From NCBI RefSeq assembly GCF_039372665.1, contig NZ_CP134994.1:186001-250000 (forward strand): a stretch of DNA of 64,000 nucleotides, written 5' to 3'. Numbering within the stretch: position 1 is the stretch's first letter; each line of letters starts with the position of its first letter. Below are positions 39,734-50,297 of this stretch, one piece after another. Both the position numbers and the translations under genes were made by a program. Below the pieces are notes generated by a model. The model did no database searches. It had not been told where the DNA came from and was given only the letters and a program-made list of their open reading frames with translations. This stretch comes from Buchnera aphidicola (Ceratovacuna keduensis). GTDB lineage: Bacteria; Pseudomonadota; Gammaproteobacteria; Enterobacterales; Enterobacteriaceae.

Positions 39734-40134
39734 ATTTTATAAATTTTTAATATTATTTAACATAAATTTTGTATCCTACAAAAAATAGTTATATTTTTTT
39801 TACTAATTATTTTCCTTATTTATTAGATGAAATTTATATATTTTTTTATATATAAAAATTTTAAAAATTTTGTAAAAAAATTTAAATTCTATTAATATAA
39901 ATATTAATATTTTTTTTTTACAAAATTTTTTACAATTATAAAATTAAAATAATTTAAAATATTAAACATAAATTTTTATAACAATATTAAAATTAACACT
40001 AAAACAATAGTCTTGCAACTAACAAAAAATTTCATAAAATTAATAAATAATTTATTAATTTTAATATTTTTAAATTAATAAACAAAAAAAATATTTGTTT
40101 CAAATGTTTTATAAATTAAATTAAATAAAAAAAA
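39734..40134. other. Gene-free gap between aroA and rpsA (former cmk site)
   Basis: These 401 bases contain no coding frame. They hold an A/T hairpin 3' of aroA (40036-40062). A minus-strand TTGCAA at 40013-40018 might be a -35 box for rpsA, though its -10 partner is poor. No trace of cmk could be read. Confidence 0.6.
40036..40062 (-). terminator. Candidate terminator after aroA
   Basis: A 27-base perfect palindrome with a single central base (13-bp arms), all A/T. It is followed on the minus strand by a T-rich run (ATGAAATTTTTTG). It lies about 70 nt past the aroA stop. Confidence 0.4.
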
Positions 40135-41424
40135 TTATTTTTTAAAATAACTTATAGAAAAAAGATTTTTAAAATATTCAGGAAAAGTTTTATTTACACA
40201 ATTAGGATTTAAAATAGTTATTTTTTTTTCAGATAATGCTATTAAAGAAAAACACATAGCCATTCTATGATCTTCATAAGTTTTTATATTACAAGATATA
40301 AATTCTTCTGGAGGATTTATTTCTATAAAATCTTTTCCTTCTTTTATTATAGCTCCTATTTTTTTTAATTCTGATGACATTGCACTAATTCTATCAGTTT
40401 CTTTAACTCTCCAATTATAAATATTTTTTATAATTGTTTTTCCTTTTGAAAAAAGAGCTAATATTGCAACTGTCATAGCAACATCAGGCATATTATTCAT
40501 ATCTAATTCTATAGATTTTAAAAATCCTCTTTTAACTATAATATTATTTTTATTAATTGTTATATTAGATCCCATTTTTTTTAAAATTTTTACAAATTTT
40601 ACATCTCCTTGTATACTTTTTTTACCAATTCCATTTACTTTTACAGATCCTCCTTTTATAGCTGCAGCTGCTAAAAAATAAGATGCAGAAGAAGCATCTC
40701 CTTCTACAAAAAAAATTTTTGGAGAAATGTAATTTTGATTCCCATGAATTTTAAAATAAGAATAATTTTTATTAAAAACTTTTATTCCAAAAATTTTCAT
40801 TAATTTTATAGTAATATTAACATATGGTTTTGAAACTAATTTTTTTTTTATAAAAATTTCTGTATTATTTTTTGCTAAAGGAGATGCAATTAATATAGAA
40901 GTTAAAAATTGACTAGAAATTTTTCCATTTAAATAAATTTTTCCTCCAGAAAAACCTCCTAATAAAGTTATTGGAGGAAAACCATATATATTTTCATATT
41001 TTATTTTAGCTCCACCATATCTTAAAGCTTCTACTAAATGTTTTATAGGCCTACAATTCATTCTACTATTTCCATACAATTTTACATTATTATTATATAA
41101 AGAAAAAATTGAAATTAATGGTCTCATAGCAGTTCCAGCATTTCCTAAAAAAATAGAAATTTTTTTTTTAAAATTAAATTTTTTTTTAGAACCTACTATT
41201 AGTATAGTGTTTTTTACTATATCACATTCTATTAAAAATCCAATTTTTTTTAAAGCTATTATCATATGTTCAGTATCTTCACTAAACAAAAAATTTTTTA
41301 TTAAAGTTTTTCCATTAGATAAAGATGATAAAAGTAATACTCTATTAGAAATACTCTTAGATCCAGGTAAATCAATTTCTCCATTTACTCTTAATATTGG
41401 ATGTATAGTAATTTTTTTTTTCAT
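40135..41424 (-). CDS. aroA: 3-Phosphoshikimate 1-carboxyvinyltransferase (EPSP synthase)
   Basis: The sixth step of the shikimate pathway, feeding chorismate to aromatic amino acids. The N-terminal LPGSKSISNRVLLLSSLSNG near residue 20 binds substrate, and LGNAGTAMRPL near 95 is the PEP site. VEGDASSASYFLAAAA near 240, DMNNMPDVAMTVAILALF near 312 and NWRVKETDRISAMSSELKK near 342 carry catalytic acids. The C-terminal YEDHRMAMCFSLI is typical. The 429-residue length is near E. coli (427). It is 58 nt downstream of serC, as in the E. coli serC-aroA operon. Confidence 0.98.
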   Translation of the reverse strand: MKKKITIHPILRVNGEIDLPGSKSISNRVLLLSSLSNGKTLIKNFLFSEDTEHMIIALKKIGFLIECDIVKNTILIVGSKKKFNFKKKISIFLGNAGTAMRPLISIFSLYNNNVKLYGNSRMNCRPIKHLVEALRYGGAKIKYENIYGFPPITLLGGFSGGKIYLNGKISSQFLTSILIASPLAKNNTEIFIKKKLVSKPYVNITIKLMKIFGIKVFNKNYSYFKIHGNQNYISPKIFFVEGDASSASYFLAAAAIKGGSVKVNGIGKKSIQGDVKFVKILKKMGSNITINKNNIIVKRGFLKSIELDMNNMPDVAMTVAILALFSKGKTIIKNIYNWRVKETDRISAMSSELKKIGAIIKEGKDFIEINPPEEFISCNIKTYEDHRMAMCFSLIALSEKKITILNPNCVNKTFPEYFKNLFSISYFKK

Positions 41425-41482
41425 AAATTTCCTATAAAATTTTTATAAAAATTTAAACTAAATTTACATATTAAAAAAATAA

Positions 41483-42574
41483 TTATCCAAATTTTTTTTC
41501 AAATTTTATCATAAAATTTGATAATTTTTTTACTCCTTCTATAGGCATTGCATTGTAAATAGAAGCTCTCATACCTCCAAATAAACTATGTCCTCTCAAA
41601 TATAAAAGACCTTCTTTTTCAGATTTTTCTAAAAATTTTTTATTTAAATTATTATGTTTTAATCTAAATGTAACATTCATAATAGATCTATTTAAATAAT
41701 GTATATCATTTATATATAAATTAGAATTATCAATAGTGTCATATAATAATTTAGATTTTATAAAATTATTTTTTTCTATTTTTTCTATTCCTCCATTTTT
41801 TAAAATCCAATCAAAAATAAGACCTGACATATACCATGAAAATGTAGAAGGTGTATTAAACATAGAATTATTTTTATAATTTATATAATAATCTAAAATA
41901 GAAGGAATATATTTATTTTTATTATTAAATAATAATTTTTTTTTTATTATTAAAATTGTAATACCAGAAGGACCTATATTTTTTTGAGAGCTAGCATATA
42001 TTAAATCATAATTTTGTATTTTAATTTTTCTAGACAATATAGAAGAAGAAAAATCTCCAACTATTAAATTTTTATAGAAATTAGGTTCTTCGTGTATAGC
42101 AATTCCCTCAATAGTTTCATTAGGACAATAATGAATATATTTAGATGTATTTTTAATGTTCCATTTAGACATTTTTAAAATATGTTTTTTTCTATTTTTA
42201 ATTTTTTTTACATCTATTATATTGGTTTTAGAATATTTCATAGCTTCAAAAGCTGCACTCATAGACCAATAACCAGTATTTATGTAATCTGTTTCTTCAT
42301 CAAAACTTTTTAATAAATTCATTGGAACAGCAGAAAATTGACCTCTAGCTCCTCCATGTAAAAACAAAATTTTATAATTATTTGGTATATTTAATAAATT
42401 TCTAAAATTTTTTTCTATTTTTTTTGTCATTGAAATAAATATTTTGCTTCTATGACTTATTTCTATTATAGAAGATCCTGAATTTTTCCAATTTAAAAAT
42501 TCCTTATTAGCTTTTTTCATAACATCTATTGGTAATATAGATGGACCAGCACTAAAATTATAAATTTTACACAT
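41483..42574 (-). CDS. serC: Phosphoserine aminotransferase
   Basis: Makes phosphoserine from phosphohydroxypyruvate, and also serves pyridoxal phosphate synthesis in E. coli. FSAGPSILP at the N-terminus, HGGARGQFSAVPMNLL near residue 73, and the PLP lysine in YASSQKNIGPSG near 198 are present, with RGHSLFGGMRASIYNAMP near the C-terminus. The 363-residue length is normal. It sits between serS and aroA, all on the minus strand. Serine made here can feed GlyA and TrpB in this window. Confidence 0.98.
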   Translation of the reverse strand: MCKIYNFSAGPSILPIDVMKKANKEFLNWKNSGSSIIEISHRSKIFISMTKKIEKNFRNLLNIPNNYKILFLHGGARGQFSAVPMNLLKSFDEETDYINTGYWSMSAAFEAMKYSKTNIIDVKKIKNRKKHILKMSKWNIKNTSKYIHYCPNETIEGIAIHEEPNFYKNLIVGDFSSSILSRKIKIQNYDLIYASSQKNIGPSGITILIIKKKLLFNNKNKYIPSILDYYINYKNNSMFNTPSTFSWYMSGLIFDWILKNGGIEKIEKNNFIKSKLLYDTIDNSNLYINDIHYLNRSIMNVTFRLKHNNLNKKFLEKSEKEGLLYLRGHSLFGGMRASIYNAMPIEGVKKLSNFMIKFEKKFG

Positions 42575-42625
42575 TATTTTAATAATAGAATATTTTATAA
42601 AAATAAAAATTTTATATTTTTTATA

Positions 42626-43927
42626 TTATATAAATTCTAATCCTTTCATATATCGATTTTTTAAAATATTAGGTATTTTTATTTTTCCATTTTTACATTG
42701 ATAATTTTCCATTATTGCAGCTAAAGTTCTACCAACAGCTAATCCTGAACCATTTAAAGTATGTACATATCTCTTATTTTTATTTTTATCTAAAAATTTT
42801 ATGTTAATTCTTCTTGATTGAAAATCTTTCATATTAGAACAAGAAGATATTTCTACATATTTTTTTTGATATGGAAACCAAACTTCTAAATCATATGATT
42901 TTGAAGAAGAAAAACCTATGTCATTAGTACATATAGACATTTTTCTATATGGAAGATTTAATAATTTTAAAATTTTTTCTGCATGTTCAGTAATAATTTC
43001 CAAATAATAATTTGACTTTTCTGGATGAACAAATTGAACCATTTCTACTTTATCAAATTGTTTAGTTCTTATTAAACCTTTGTTTTTAATACCATAAGAT
43101 GTAGTTTCATTTCTAAAACATGGAGTATTTGAAACAAAAAACAATGGTAATTTATTTTCTTCTATAACATCGTTCATAAATAAATTGGTTAAAGGAACTT
43201 CTGAAGTAGGTATTAAAAAAAGTTTTTCTTTTTTAAAATCTTTTTTAACATTATCTTTACTACATTTTGTATATATTAAATCTTTATAAAATTTAGGAAG
43301 TTGACCAGTTCCATATAAACATTTTTTTCGTACTAAATAAGGAACATAAATTTCTATATATTTATGATTTTCTACATGAACATCTAACATAAATTGACTT
43401 AACGATCTATATAATAATGATAATTTATCTTTTAAAATAAAAAAATTGGATCCAGATATTTTAGAAGAATTATAAAAATCCAAATTTTTTCTTTTTTTTC
43501 CAAGTTCTACATGATCTTTTAATTTAAAATCATATTTTTTTATATTACCCCATTTATAAACTTCAAAATTATCCTTAAAATTTTTACCAAATTTAGTTTC
43601 TTTATCAGGTATATTAGGTATTGTGTAATAATATTTTAAAATTTTTTTTTCTAACTTATGTAAATATAATTTTTTTTTTAATAAAATTTTATTATAATAT
43701 ATAACCTCTTTTTTTAAATTTTTATAATTTTTATTAGATAATTTAAGAAAACCAATTTTTTTAGAAGTTTTATTTCTATAATGTTCTAAATTTTCTTTTT
43801 CAAACTTAACTTTTTTTATTTCTTTATTAATATTATTAATATAATTTATATCTAAAATAAAACCTCTTCTTTTCAATTTTTTATAAAATATATCAATATT
43901 ATTTTTTAATATAGTAATATCTAACAT
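42626..43927 (-). CDS. serS: Seryl-tRNA synthetase
   Basis: A class II synthetase that charges tRNA-Ser through the long variable arm. The N-terminal coiled coil (residues ~30-105) is present though lysine-rich. Motif 2 is FRNETTSYGIKNKGLIRTKQF near residue 270, TSEVPLTNLF near 236 contacts substrate, and motif 3 is LNGSGLAVGRTLAAIMENYQ near 390. The 433-residue length is near E. coli (430). One substrate, tRNA-Ser(TGA), is at 55803-55892 and has an unusual discriminator base. Confidence 0.98.
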   Translation of the reverse strand: MLDITILKNNIDIFYKKLKRRGFILDINYINNINKEIKKVKFEKENLEHYRNKTSKKIGFLKLSNKNYKNLKKEVIYYNKILLKKKLYLHKLEKKILKYYYTIPNIPDKETKFGKNFKDNFEVYKWGNIKKYDFKLKDHVELGKKRKNLDFYNSSKISGSNFFILKDKLSLLYRSLSQFMLDVHVENHKYIEIYVPYLVRKKCLYGTGQLPKFYKDLIYTKCSKDNVKKDFKKEKLFLIPTSEVPLTNLFMNDVIEENKLPLFFVSNTPCFRNETTSYGIKNKGLIRTKQFDKVEMVQFVHPEKSNYYLEIITEHAEKILKLLNLPYRKMSICTNDIGFSSSKSYDLEVWFPYQKKYVEISSCSNMKDFQSRRINIKFLDKNKNKRYVHTLNGSGLAVGRTLAAIMENYQCKNGKIKIPNILKNRYMKGLEFI

Positions 43928-44134
43928 ATTGTAATTTTATTAGTATTATTTTTTTAAATTAAAGTATACATTATTTATATAAAATATAAATTAAATTAAA
44001 ATTTTTAATAAATAAAAATTAATAATATAAAAATATTAAATTATGTATACTTATAAAATATAATTATAATATAATATTTTAAAAGTATATACAAAAAAAA
44101 TATAATAATATTATAAAATAATATTAAAATAATA

Positions 44135-45100
44135 ATGAAAAATAAAATAATAAAAAGTAATTTAATAATATTAGGATCAGGACCTGCTGGATATACAGCA
44201 TCAATATATGCATCTAGATCTAATTTATCTCCTATATTAATAACAGGAGAAGAAGTTGGGGGTCAGCTTTTAAAAACAGAAAAAATAGAGAATTGGCCTT
44301 CTCAATATAATTCAATAAGTGGCAGAAAACTAATGAAAAATTTTTATAAACATGCAAAAAAATTTGGAACTAAAATATATGAAAAAAAAATAACAAAAGT
44401 AATTTTTAATAATTCTATAATTACTTTAATCTGTGAAAATACTATATTTAAATCATATTCTTTAATAATAGCAACTGGATCAATACCAAAAAAATTGGGA
44501 ATAAAATCTGAAAAAAAATTTATTGGAAAAGGAATTTCTTCATGTGCTTTATGTGATGGTTTTTTTTATAAAAATAAAATTGTTGCAATAGTAGGTGGTG
44601 GAAATTCTGCTATAGAAGAAGCAATTTATTTATCAAAAATTGTAAAAAAAATATATTTAATACATAGAAGAAATACATGGAAAGCTGAAAAAATATTGTT
44701 AGATAGATTATTAAAAAAAACAAAAACTAAAAAAATAAAAATTTATTTAAATTATGAAATAAAAAAAATATACGGAAATAATAATAGCATACAAAGTGTA
44801 AAAATAATATCTAATAAAACTAAAAAAAGTAGAATAATTTATATTTCCGGACTATTTATTTCTATAGGATATACTCCACAAACAAATTTATTTAAAAAAA
44901 AATTAAAAATGAAAAATGGATATATTAAAACAAATTTTGGAAAACATGGAAATTTTACATCTACTAGTTATCCTGGAGTATTTGCTGCAGGAGATGCAAT
45001 TGATCATGTATATAAACAAGCAATAACAGCATCTTCTTCTGGTTGTATGGCAGCTATAGATGCTGAAAAATATTTATCTAATATAAAAAATTTAATATAA
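44135..45100 (+). CDS. trxB: Thioredoxin reductase
   Basis: Reduces thioredoxin with NADPH. The FAD motif is ILGSGPAGYTASIYASRS at the N-terminus, the redox pair is CALCDGFF near residue 136 (the usual sequence is CATC), and the NADPH motif is VGGGNSAIEEAIYLS near 152. The C-terminal FAAGDAIDHVYKQAITASSSG is diagnostic. The 321-residue length is the E. coli length. infA follows after 15 nt and is probably co-transcribed. It is divergent from serS with 207 nt between. Confidence 0.98.
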   Translation: MKNKIIKSNLIILGSGPAGYTASIYASRSNLSPILITGEEVGGQLLKTEKIENWPSQYNSISGRKLMKNFYKHAKKFGTKIYEKKITKVIFNNSIITLICENTIFKSYSLIIATGSIPKKLGIKSEKKFIGKGISSCALCDGFFYKNKIVAIVGGGNSAIEEAIYLSKIVKKIYLIHRRNTWKAEKILLDRLLKKTKTKKIKIYLNYEIKKIYGNNNSIQSVKIISNKTKKSRIIYISGLFISIGYTPQTNLFKKKLKMKNGYIKTNFGKHGNFTSTSYPGVFAAGDAIDHVYKQAITASSSGCMAAIDAEKYLSNIKNLI

Positions 45101-45115
45101 ACAAAAGAAAAAAAT

Positions 45116-45334
45116 ATGATAAAAGAAAAACAAATAGAAATACAAGGAACTGTTATAGAAACTCTTCCAAACACAATGTTTAGAGTAGAATTAGAAAACG
45201 GACATAAAATTATTGCACATATATCTGGAAAAATGAGAAAAAATTATATAAGAATACTTACTGGTGATAAAGTTACAATTGAAATGACACCATATGATAC
45301 AGAAAAAGGAAGAATAATATTTAGAAGTAGATAA
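45116..45334 (+). CDS. infA: Translation initiation factor IF-1
   Basis: An OB-fold factor that blocks the ribosomal A site during initiation. The 72 residues match the universal length. [39 protein letters not shown] and the C-terminal GRIIFRSR are nearly unchanged from E. coli. Conservation is much higher than in neighbouring proteins, as expected for an essential small ribosomal factor. Confidence 0.99.
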   Translation: MIKEKQIEIQGTVIETLPNTMFRVELENGHKIIAHISGKMRKNYIRILTGDKVTIEMTPYDTEKGRIIFRSR

Positions 45335-45394
45335 TATTAATAATAAAAATATTTTAAATTTTTAATTTTTTTAAAGTTTTAGGAATATAAAAAA

Positions 45395-47125
45395 ATGAGA
45401 ACAGAATATTGTAGAAATATTTCTACAAAATTTTTATTAAAAAAAGTATGTTTATGTGGATGGATAGAAAAAATAAAAAATTTTGGACATTTTTTATTTT
45501 TTTACATAAAAGATATAACAGGATTAACTCAAATAATAGTTAAAAAAGAAAATATAAAAAAATTTAAAAAAATAAAAAAATTAAAAAATGGATTTTGTGT
45601 ACAAATATCAGGAACAATAAATAAAAGATCTAAAAAAAATATAAATAAAAATATTATAAATGGAGATGTAGAAGTACATGCAAAAAAAATAAATATTCTA
45701 AGCAAATCTAAAAATATTCCAATAGATTTATTAAAAAAAAATAAAGAAAAAAATAGATTAAAATATCGATATTTAGATTTAAGAAATGAAAATATGCAAA
45801 AAAATTTAATAATTAGAAGTAAAATTATATATTTAATACATAAATTTATGCAAAAAAATAACTTTATACATATAGAAACACCAATAATAACCAAATCTAC
45901 ACCAGAAGGTGCTAGAGATTATATAATACCGAGTAGAAAACATATAGGAAAATTTTATGCATTACCTCAATCTCCTCAAATATTTAAACAATTACTTATG
46001 ATATCTGGATTCGATAAATATTATCAAATAGCTAAATGTTTTAGAGATGAAGACACGAGATCAAATAGACAACCAGAATTTACACAAATAGATATAGAAG
46101 CTTCTTTTATAGATGAAAAAAAAATTAAAAAAATTTCTGAAAATTTAATAAATAAAATTTTTAAAAAATTTTGTAAAATAAAATTTAAAAATATTAAAAC
46201 TATTACTTATAAAAAATCAATTAAAAAATACGGGACAGATAGTCCAGACATAAGAAATCCATTAAAAATAATAGAATTAACAAAATTATTTAAAAAAAAT
46301 TATATTTTAAAAAAAAACAATAATAAAATTATTGGAATATATATATCTAAAAAAAATAATTTATCTTTAAAAAAAATAAAATATTATAAAAATATTATAA
46401 AAAAATACAATATTAATAAAGTATTTTTTATAAAAATTTTAAAAAACATTAATAAAATTAATATATATAAAAATATAGAAATTAATAAAAAAATAATAAA
46501 AAAAATAATTAAATTATACAATGTTAAAGAAAATGATATTATAATAATTTCTATTACTAACAAAAAAAATATTTATAAAATATTTGGAAAAATAATAAAA
46601 AAAATTTCTAATGATTTTAACTTAATAGATAAAAATGCTTATAAAGCTATATGGATAAAAGAATTTCCAATGTTTAAAAAAAATAAAAATGGAAAATTTT
46701 CTACAGTACATCATCCTTTTACATTACCAAAAACAAAATCTATAAAAAAAATAAAAAAATATCCAAACAAAATTTTATCTAAATCTTATGATCTAATAAT
46801 AAATGGAAAAGAAATAGGAGGAGGATCTGTAAGAATAAATAATTTAAAAATGCAAAAATTAATATTTAAAATAATAAATTTATCTAAAAAAGATCAAAAA
46901 AAAAAATTTGGTTTTTTTTTAAATGCACTAAAATATGGACCTCCTCCACATTCAGGAATAGCTTTAGGTCTAGATAGAATAATGATGATTATTACAAAAA
47001 ATTTAGATATAAAAAATATAATTGCATTTCCAAAAACATCTAAATCTTCATGCATTATGACAAATGCTCCTAACAAAATAGAAAAATCATTTTTAAAAGA
47101 GTTATATATTAAAACAAAAAAATAA
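45395..47125 (+). CDS. aspS: Aspartyl-tRNA synthetase
   Basis: A class IIb synthetase. The N-terminal OB-fold anticodon domain includes VCLCGWIEKIKNFGHFLFF. The catalytic core has TPEGARDYIIPSR near residue 170, PQSPQIFKQLLM near 190, motif 2 FRDEDTRSNRQPEFTQID near 216, and motif 3 GIALGLDRIMMIIT near 522. The 576-residue length is near E. coli (590). The inserted GAD domain (residues ~285-420) is strongly degraded into Lys/Ile/Asn-rich sequence. It converges on pykA with a 5-nt gap. Confidence 0.97.
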   Translation: MRTEYCRNISTKFLLKKVCLCGWIEKIKNFGHFLFFYIKDITGLTQIIVKKENIKKFKKIKKLKNGFCVQISGTINKRSKKNINKNIINGDVEVHAKKINILSKSKNIPIDLLKKNKEKNRLKYRYLDLRNENMQKNLIIRSKIIYLIHKFMQKNNFIHIETPIITKSTPEGARDYIIPSRKHIGKFYALPQSPQIFKQLLMISGFDKYYQIAKCFRDEDTRSNRQPEFTQIDIEASFIDEKKIKKISENLINKIFKKFCKIKFKNIKTITYKKSIKKYGTDSPDIRNPLKIIELTKLFKKNYILKKNNNKIIGIYISKKNNLSLKKIKYYKNIIKKYNINKVFFIKILKNINKINIYKNIEINKKIIKKIIKLYNVKENDIIIISITNKKNIYKIFGKIIKKISNDFNLIDKNAYKAIWIKEFPMFKKNKNGKFSTVHHPFTLPKTKSIKKIKKYPNKILSKSYDLIINGKEIGGGSVRINNLKMQKLIFKIINLSKKDQKKKFGFFLNALKYGPPPHSGIALGLDRIMMIITKNLDIKNIIAFPKTSKSSCIMTNAPNKIEKSFLKELYIKTKK

Positions 47126-47130
47126 TAATA

Positions 47131-48561
47131 TTACACTTTTAAAATTTTTATAAAATTGTTTAATATATTAATATTATTATTTTTTTTAAAAAATACTATT
47201 AAATCATTTTTTTTTATAAATTTATTTTTTAAAAGAAAAACAATAACTTTTTTTTCTATATTTTTTTTATTAATTATTTTTTTTAAATAAATAGGCATTA
47301 TTCCTTTACATAAAGTAAAATAATTTAAAATATTTTTATTATGTGAAAAATAAAATATTAAATTTTTAGAAAATATTCTAGAAAAAATTAAAGATTTTTT
47401 CTTAGATTTATATATATTTACTATAGCAGAAACAGATTTTATACTATTTGAAATATATACAGCAGAAGAAGATATTATTTGATTAATACTTTTTTTTTTA
47501 TTAGAATATATTTTAAATTTTTTGTTATTAAAAAATTTTTCAACTTCTATACAAATTTTGCTCATACATAAAACTGTTTCTGCTGGATATTTACCTGATG
47601 CAGTTTCAGCTGAAAGCATAACTGCATCTGTACCATCTAATATAGAATTAGATACATCCATTACTTCAGCTCTAGTTGGAAATGGATTATTTATCATAGA
47701 TTCCATCATTTGTGTAGCTATTATTATTATTTTATTTAGTTTTATAGAATTTATAACAATTTTTTTCTGAGCTAATGCTATTTTAGATTCACTTATTTCT
47801 ACACCTAAATCTCCTCTAGCTACCATTACAGCATCTGATGCTTTTATAATTTTGTTCATTATATAAGAATTATTCACAACTTCTGCTCTTTCTATTTTTG
47901 CAACTATTTTTATATCTCTTCCATAAGAATTAATTAAATTTCTTACAATATTTATATCTTTATATGATTTAGGAAAAGATACAGCTAAATAATCTAAATT
48001 TATTTTAGAAGAAAAAATTATATCTTTTTTATCTTTATTAGTAATTGATTTAGCTGACAAACCTCCTCCTAATTTATTTATTCCTTTATTATTTAATAAA
48101 ATTCCTCCTATAATAACTTTTGTAACTATTTTTTTTATTTTTATATATTTTACTTTTAAATAAATTTTTCCATCATCTAATAATAAAATGTCTCCATTAG
48201 ATAAATCCTTATATAAATTTTTATAATTTATACCAACATGATGTTCGTTTCCATATTTATTTTTTAAACGATAATCTAATATAAAAATATTATTTTTTTT
48301 TAAAAAAATTTTGTTATTTTTAAATTTAGATATTCTTATTTTTGGTCCTTGTAAATCTCCTAAAATTCCTATGTTATAATTTAATTTATTTCTAAGATAA
48401 AAAATCATCTTAATTTTTTTTAAATGATCAGTTTTATTTCCATGAGAAAAATTTAATCTAAATACATTTACTCCATTAATAATCATTTTTTCTAAAATTT
48501 TTATGTTATTTGTAGAAGGACCCATAGTAGCAATTATTTTAGTTTTTTTTAATTTGTTCAA
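47131..48561 (-). CDS. pykA: Pyruvate kinase
   Basis: The last step of glycolysis. TKIIATMGPST at the N-terminus, NFSHGN near residue 37, GDLQGPKIRI near 65, KIERAEVV near 222, MVARGDLGVEI near 244 and the active-site TQMMESMINNPFPTRAEVMDV near 278 are all present. The C-terminal allosteric domain is much diverged. The 476-residue length fits PykA (480). The pykA-zwf divergent pair mirrors E. coli, where the regulator hexR lies between them; here only 287 nt of gene-free DNA remains. Confidence 0.96.
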   Translation of the reverse strand: MNKLKKTKIIATMGPSTNNIKILEKMIINGVNVFRLNFSHGNKTDHLKKIKMIFYLRNKLNYNIGILGDLQGPKIRISKFKNNKIFLKKNNIFILDYRLKNKYGNEHHVGINYKNLYKDLSNGDILLLDDGKIYLKVKYIKIKKIVTKVIIGGILLNNKGINKLGGGLSAKSITNKDKKDIIFSSKINLDYLAVSFPKSYKDINIVRNLINSYGRDIKIVAKIERAEVVNNSYIMNKIIKASDAVMVARGDLGVEISESKIALAQKKIVINSIKLNKIIIIATQMMESMINNPFPTRAEVMDVSNSILDGTDAVMLSAETASGKYPAETVLCMSKICIEVEKFFNNKKFKIYSNKKKSINQIISSSAVYISNSIKSVSAIVNIYKSKKKSLIFSRIFSKNLIFYFSHNKNILNYFTLCKGIMPIYLKKIINKKNIEKKVIVFLLKNKFIKKNDLIVFFKKNNNINILNNFIKILKV

Positions 48562-48848
48562 AATATAATTCCTTCATATAAAATTAAATGGTGTTATTTA
48601 ATAAATAAAACATAGAATATATAATTAAAAAATTTTAAAATATTAAAAATAAAAATATTAAATTTATTTAATAAAATATTTTAAATATTAATAAATAATT
48701 TACATAATACATTTTTTTTTAAAATATAATAAAAACAAAAATATAAAAAATATTTTTAAAAAAAATATAATAAAATAAACATAATTATATATTAATTATA
48801 ATATTATTAAAATGTTTTGAAAAATTAATAAAAAGTAGGAAAAATTTT

Positions 48849-50297
48849 ATGAACTGTAATAATTATGATTTTGTAATATTTGGAACTAAAGGCGATTTAT
48901 CACAAAGAAAATTATTTCCAGCATTATATAAATTAGATAATAAAAAAATATTAGATAAAAAAACAAAAATAATAGGAGTTGGAAGAGCAAAATGGAAAAA
49001 AAACAATTTTTTAAAGTTTGTTAAAAAATCTTTAAAAAAATTTTTAATAGAAAAAATAAATAAAAATACATGGAAAATTTTTAAAAAAAGATTAATTTTT
49101 TGTAATTTAGATGTATATAATACAAAAAACTTTTATAAATTAAAAAAAAAATTAAAAAATAATAAAATTATAATTAATTATTTTGCAATACCTTCAAATT
49201 CATATGAAAAAATATGTAAAGGATTATATAAATTTAATTTAAATTTAGAAAATTCAAGAATAGTTTTAGAAAAACCAATAGGAGATTCTTTAATAACATC
49301 TAAAAAAATAAATAAAAAAATAGGAAAATATTTCAAAGAATCTCAAATATTTAGAATAGATCATTATTTAGGAAAAGATACTATAATAAATTTGTTATAT
49401 TTAAGATTCACTAATTCAATATTTTATAATAATTGGAACAATAAAAGTATTGATCATGTACAAATAACTGTAGCAGAAAAAATAGGAATAGAAGGTAGAA
49501 ATAAATACTTTAATAAGACTGGACAAACTAAAGATATGGTTCAAAATCATATTTTACAAATATTAAGTATAATAACTATGAAAGAACCAAAAAAAATAGA
49601 TTCTAAAAATATAAGAAATGAAAAAATAAAAATATTAAAAAAACTTAATTTTATAAAAAAACATGAAATACATAAAAAAACTTCAATTGGACAATATTCT
49701 TATGGAGAAATAGATAATATAAAATTAACATCATATAATTCAGAAATTTTAGGAAAAAAAAATAGTAATACTGAAACATTTGTAGCTATAAAAATAGAAA
49801 TAAAAAATAAAATGTGGAAAGGAGTTCCTTTCTATGTAAGAACTGGAAAAAGATTGCCTAAAAAATGTTCTAAAATAGTAATAGTATTTAAAAATACTAC
49901 ACCTAAAGTTTTTAATAAATTTTCAAATTCAATTAATAACAAATTAATTATATATTTAGAACCAAATGAAAGTATATATTTTAAATTTTTAAACAAAATC
50001 CCAAGTCTTAAAAAAAAATGTAAACTAAAAAGTTCAAAAATGTACTTTAAATATTCAAAAAATTTCGAAAAAAAAAATATTCCTGATTCTTATGAAAAAC
50101 TTTTATTATCATGTATATTAGGAGATCAATCTTTATTTGTACATATAGATGAAGTAAAATATTCTTGGAAATGGATAGATAATATAATTAATATTTGGAA
50201 AAAAGTTTCTAAAAAAATTGAATTATATTCATCAGGTACATGGGGACCTAATTCATCTAAAAAAATAATTGAAAAAGATGGAAGAAAATGGATTTAA
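48849..50297 (+). CDS. zwf: Glucose-6-phosphate 1-dehydrogenase
   Basis: The entry enzyme of the oxidative pentose phosphate pathway. The NADP-binding block is FGTKGDLSQRKLFPALYKL near residue 10. The substrate site is RIDHYLGKDTI near 174 and the catalytic block is FNKTGQTKDMVQNHILQIL near 227. VRTGKRLPKK near 331 is conserved. The 482-residue length is near E. coli (491). AGGAAAAA lies ~11 nt upstream of the ATG. Its product is processed by Pgl (27433-28419). Confidence 0.98.
   Translation: MNCNNYDFVIFGTKGDLSQRKLFPALYKLDNKKILDKKTKIIGVGRAKWKKNNFLKFVKKSLKKFLIEKINKNTWKIFKKRLIFCNLDVYNTKNFYKLKKKLKNNKIIINYFAIPSNSYEKICKGLYKFNLNLENSRIVLEKPIGDSLITSKKINKKIGKYFKESQIFRIDHYLGKDTIINLLYLRFTNSIFYNNWNNKSIDHVQITVAEKIGIEGRNKYFNKTGQTKDMVQNHILQILSIITMKEPKKIDSKNIRNEKIKILKKLNFIKKHEIHKKTSIGQYSYGEIDNIKLTSYNSEILGKKNSNTETFVAIKIEIKNKMWKGVPFYVRTGKRLPKKCSKIVIVFKNTTPKVFNKFSNSINNKLIIYLEPNESIYFKFLNKIPSLKKKCKLKSSKMYFKYSKNFEKKNIPDSYEKLLLSCILGDQSLFVHIDEVKYSWKWIDNIINIWKKVSKKIELYSSGTWGPNSSKKIIEKDGRKWI

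Noticed and set aside
40013..40018. TTGCAA on the minus strand as a definite rpsA promoter
   Set aside because: The matching -10 position (TAATTT) agrees with the consensus at only three of six bases.
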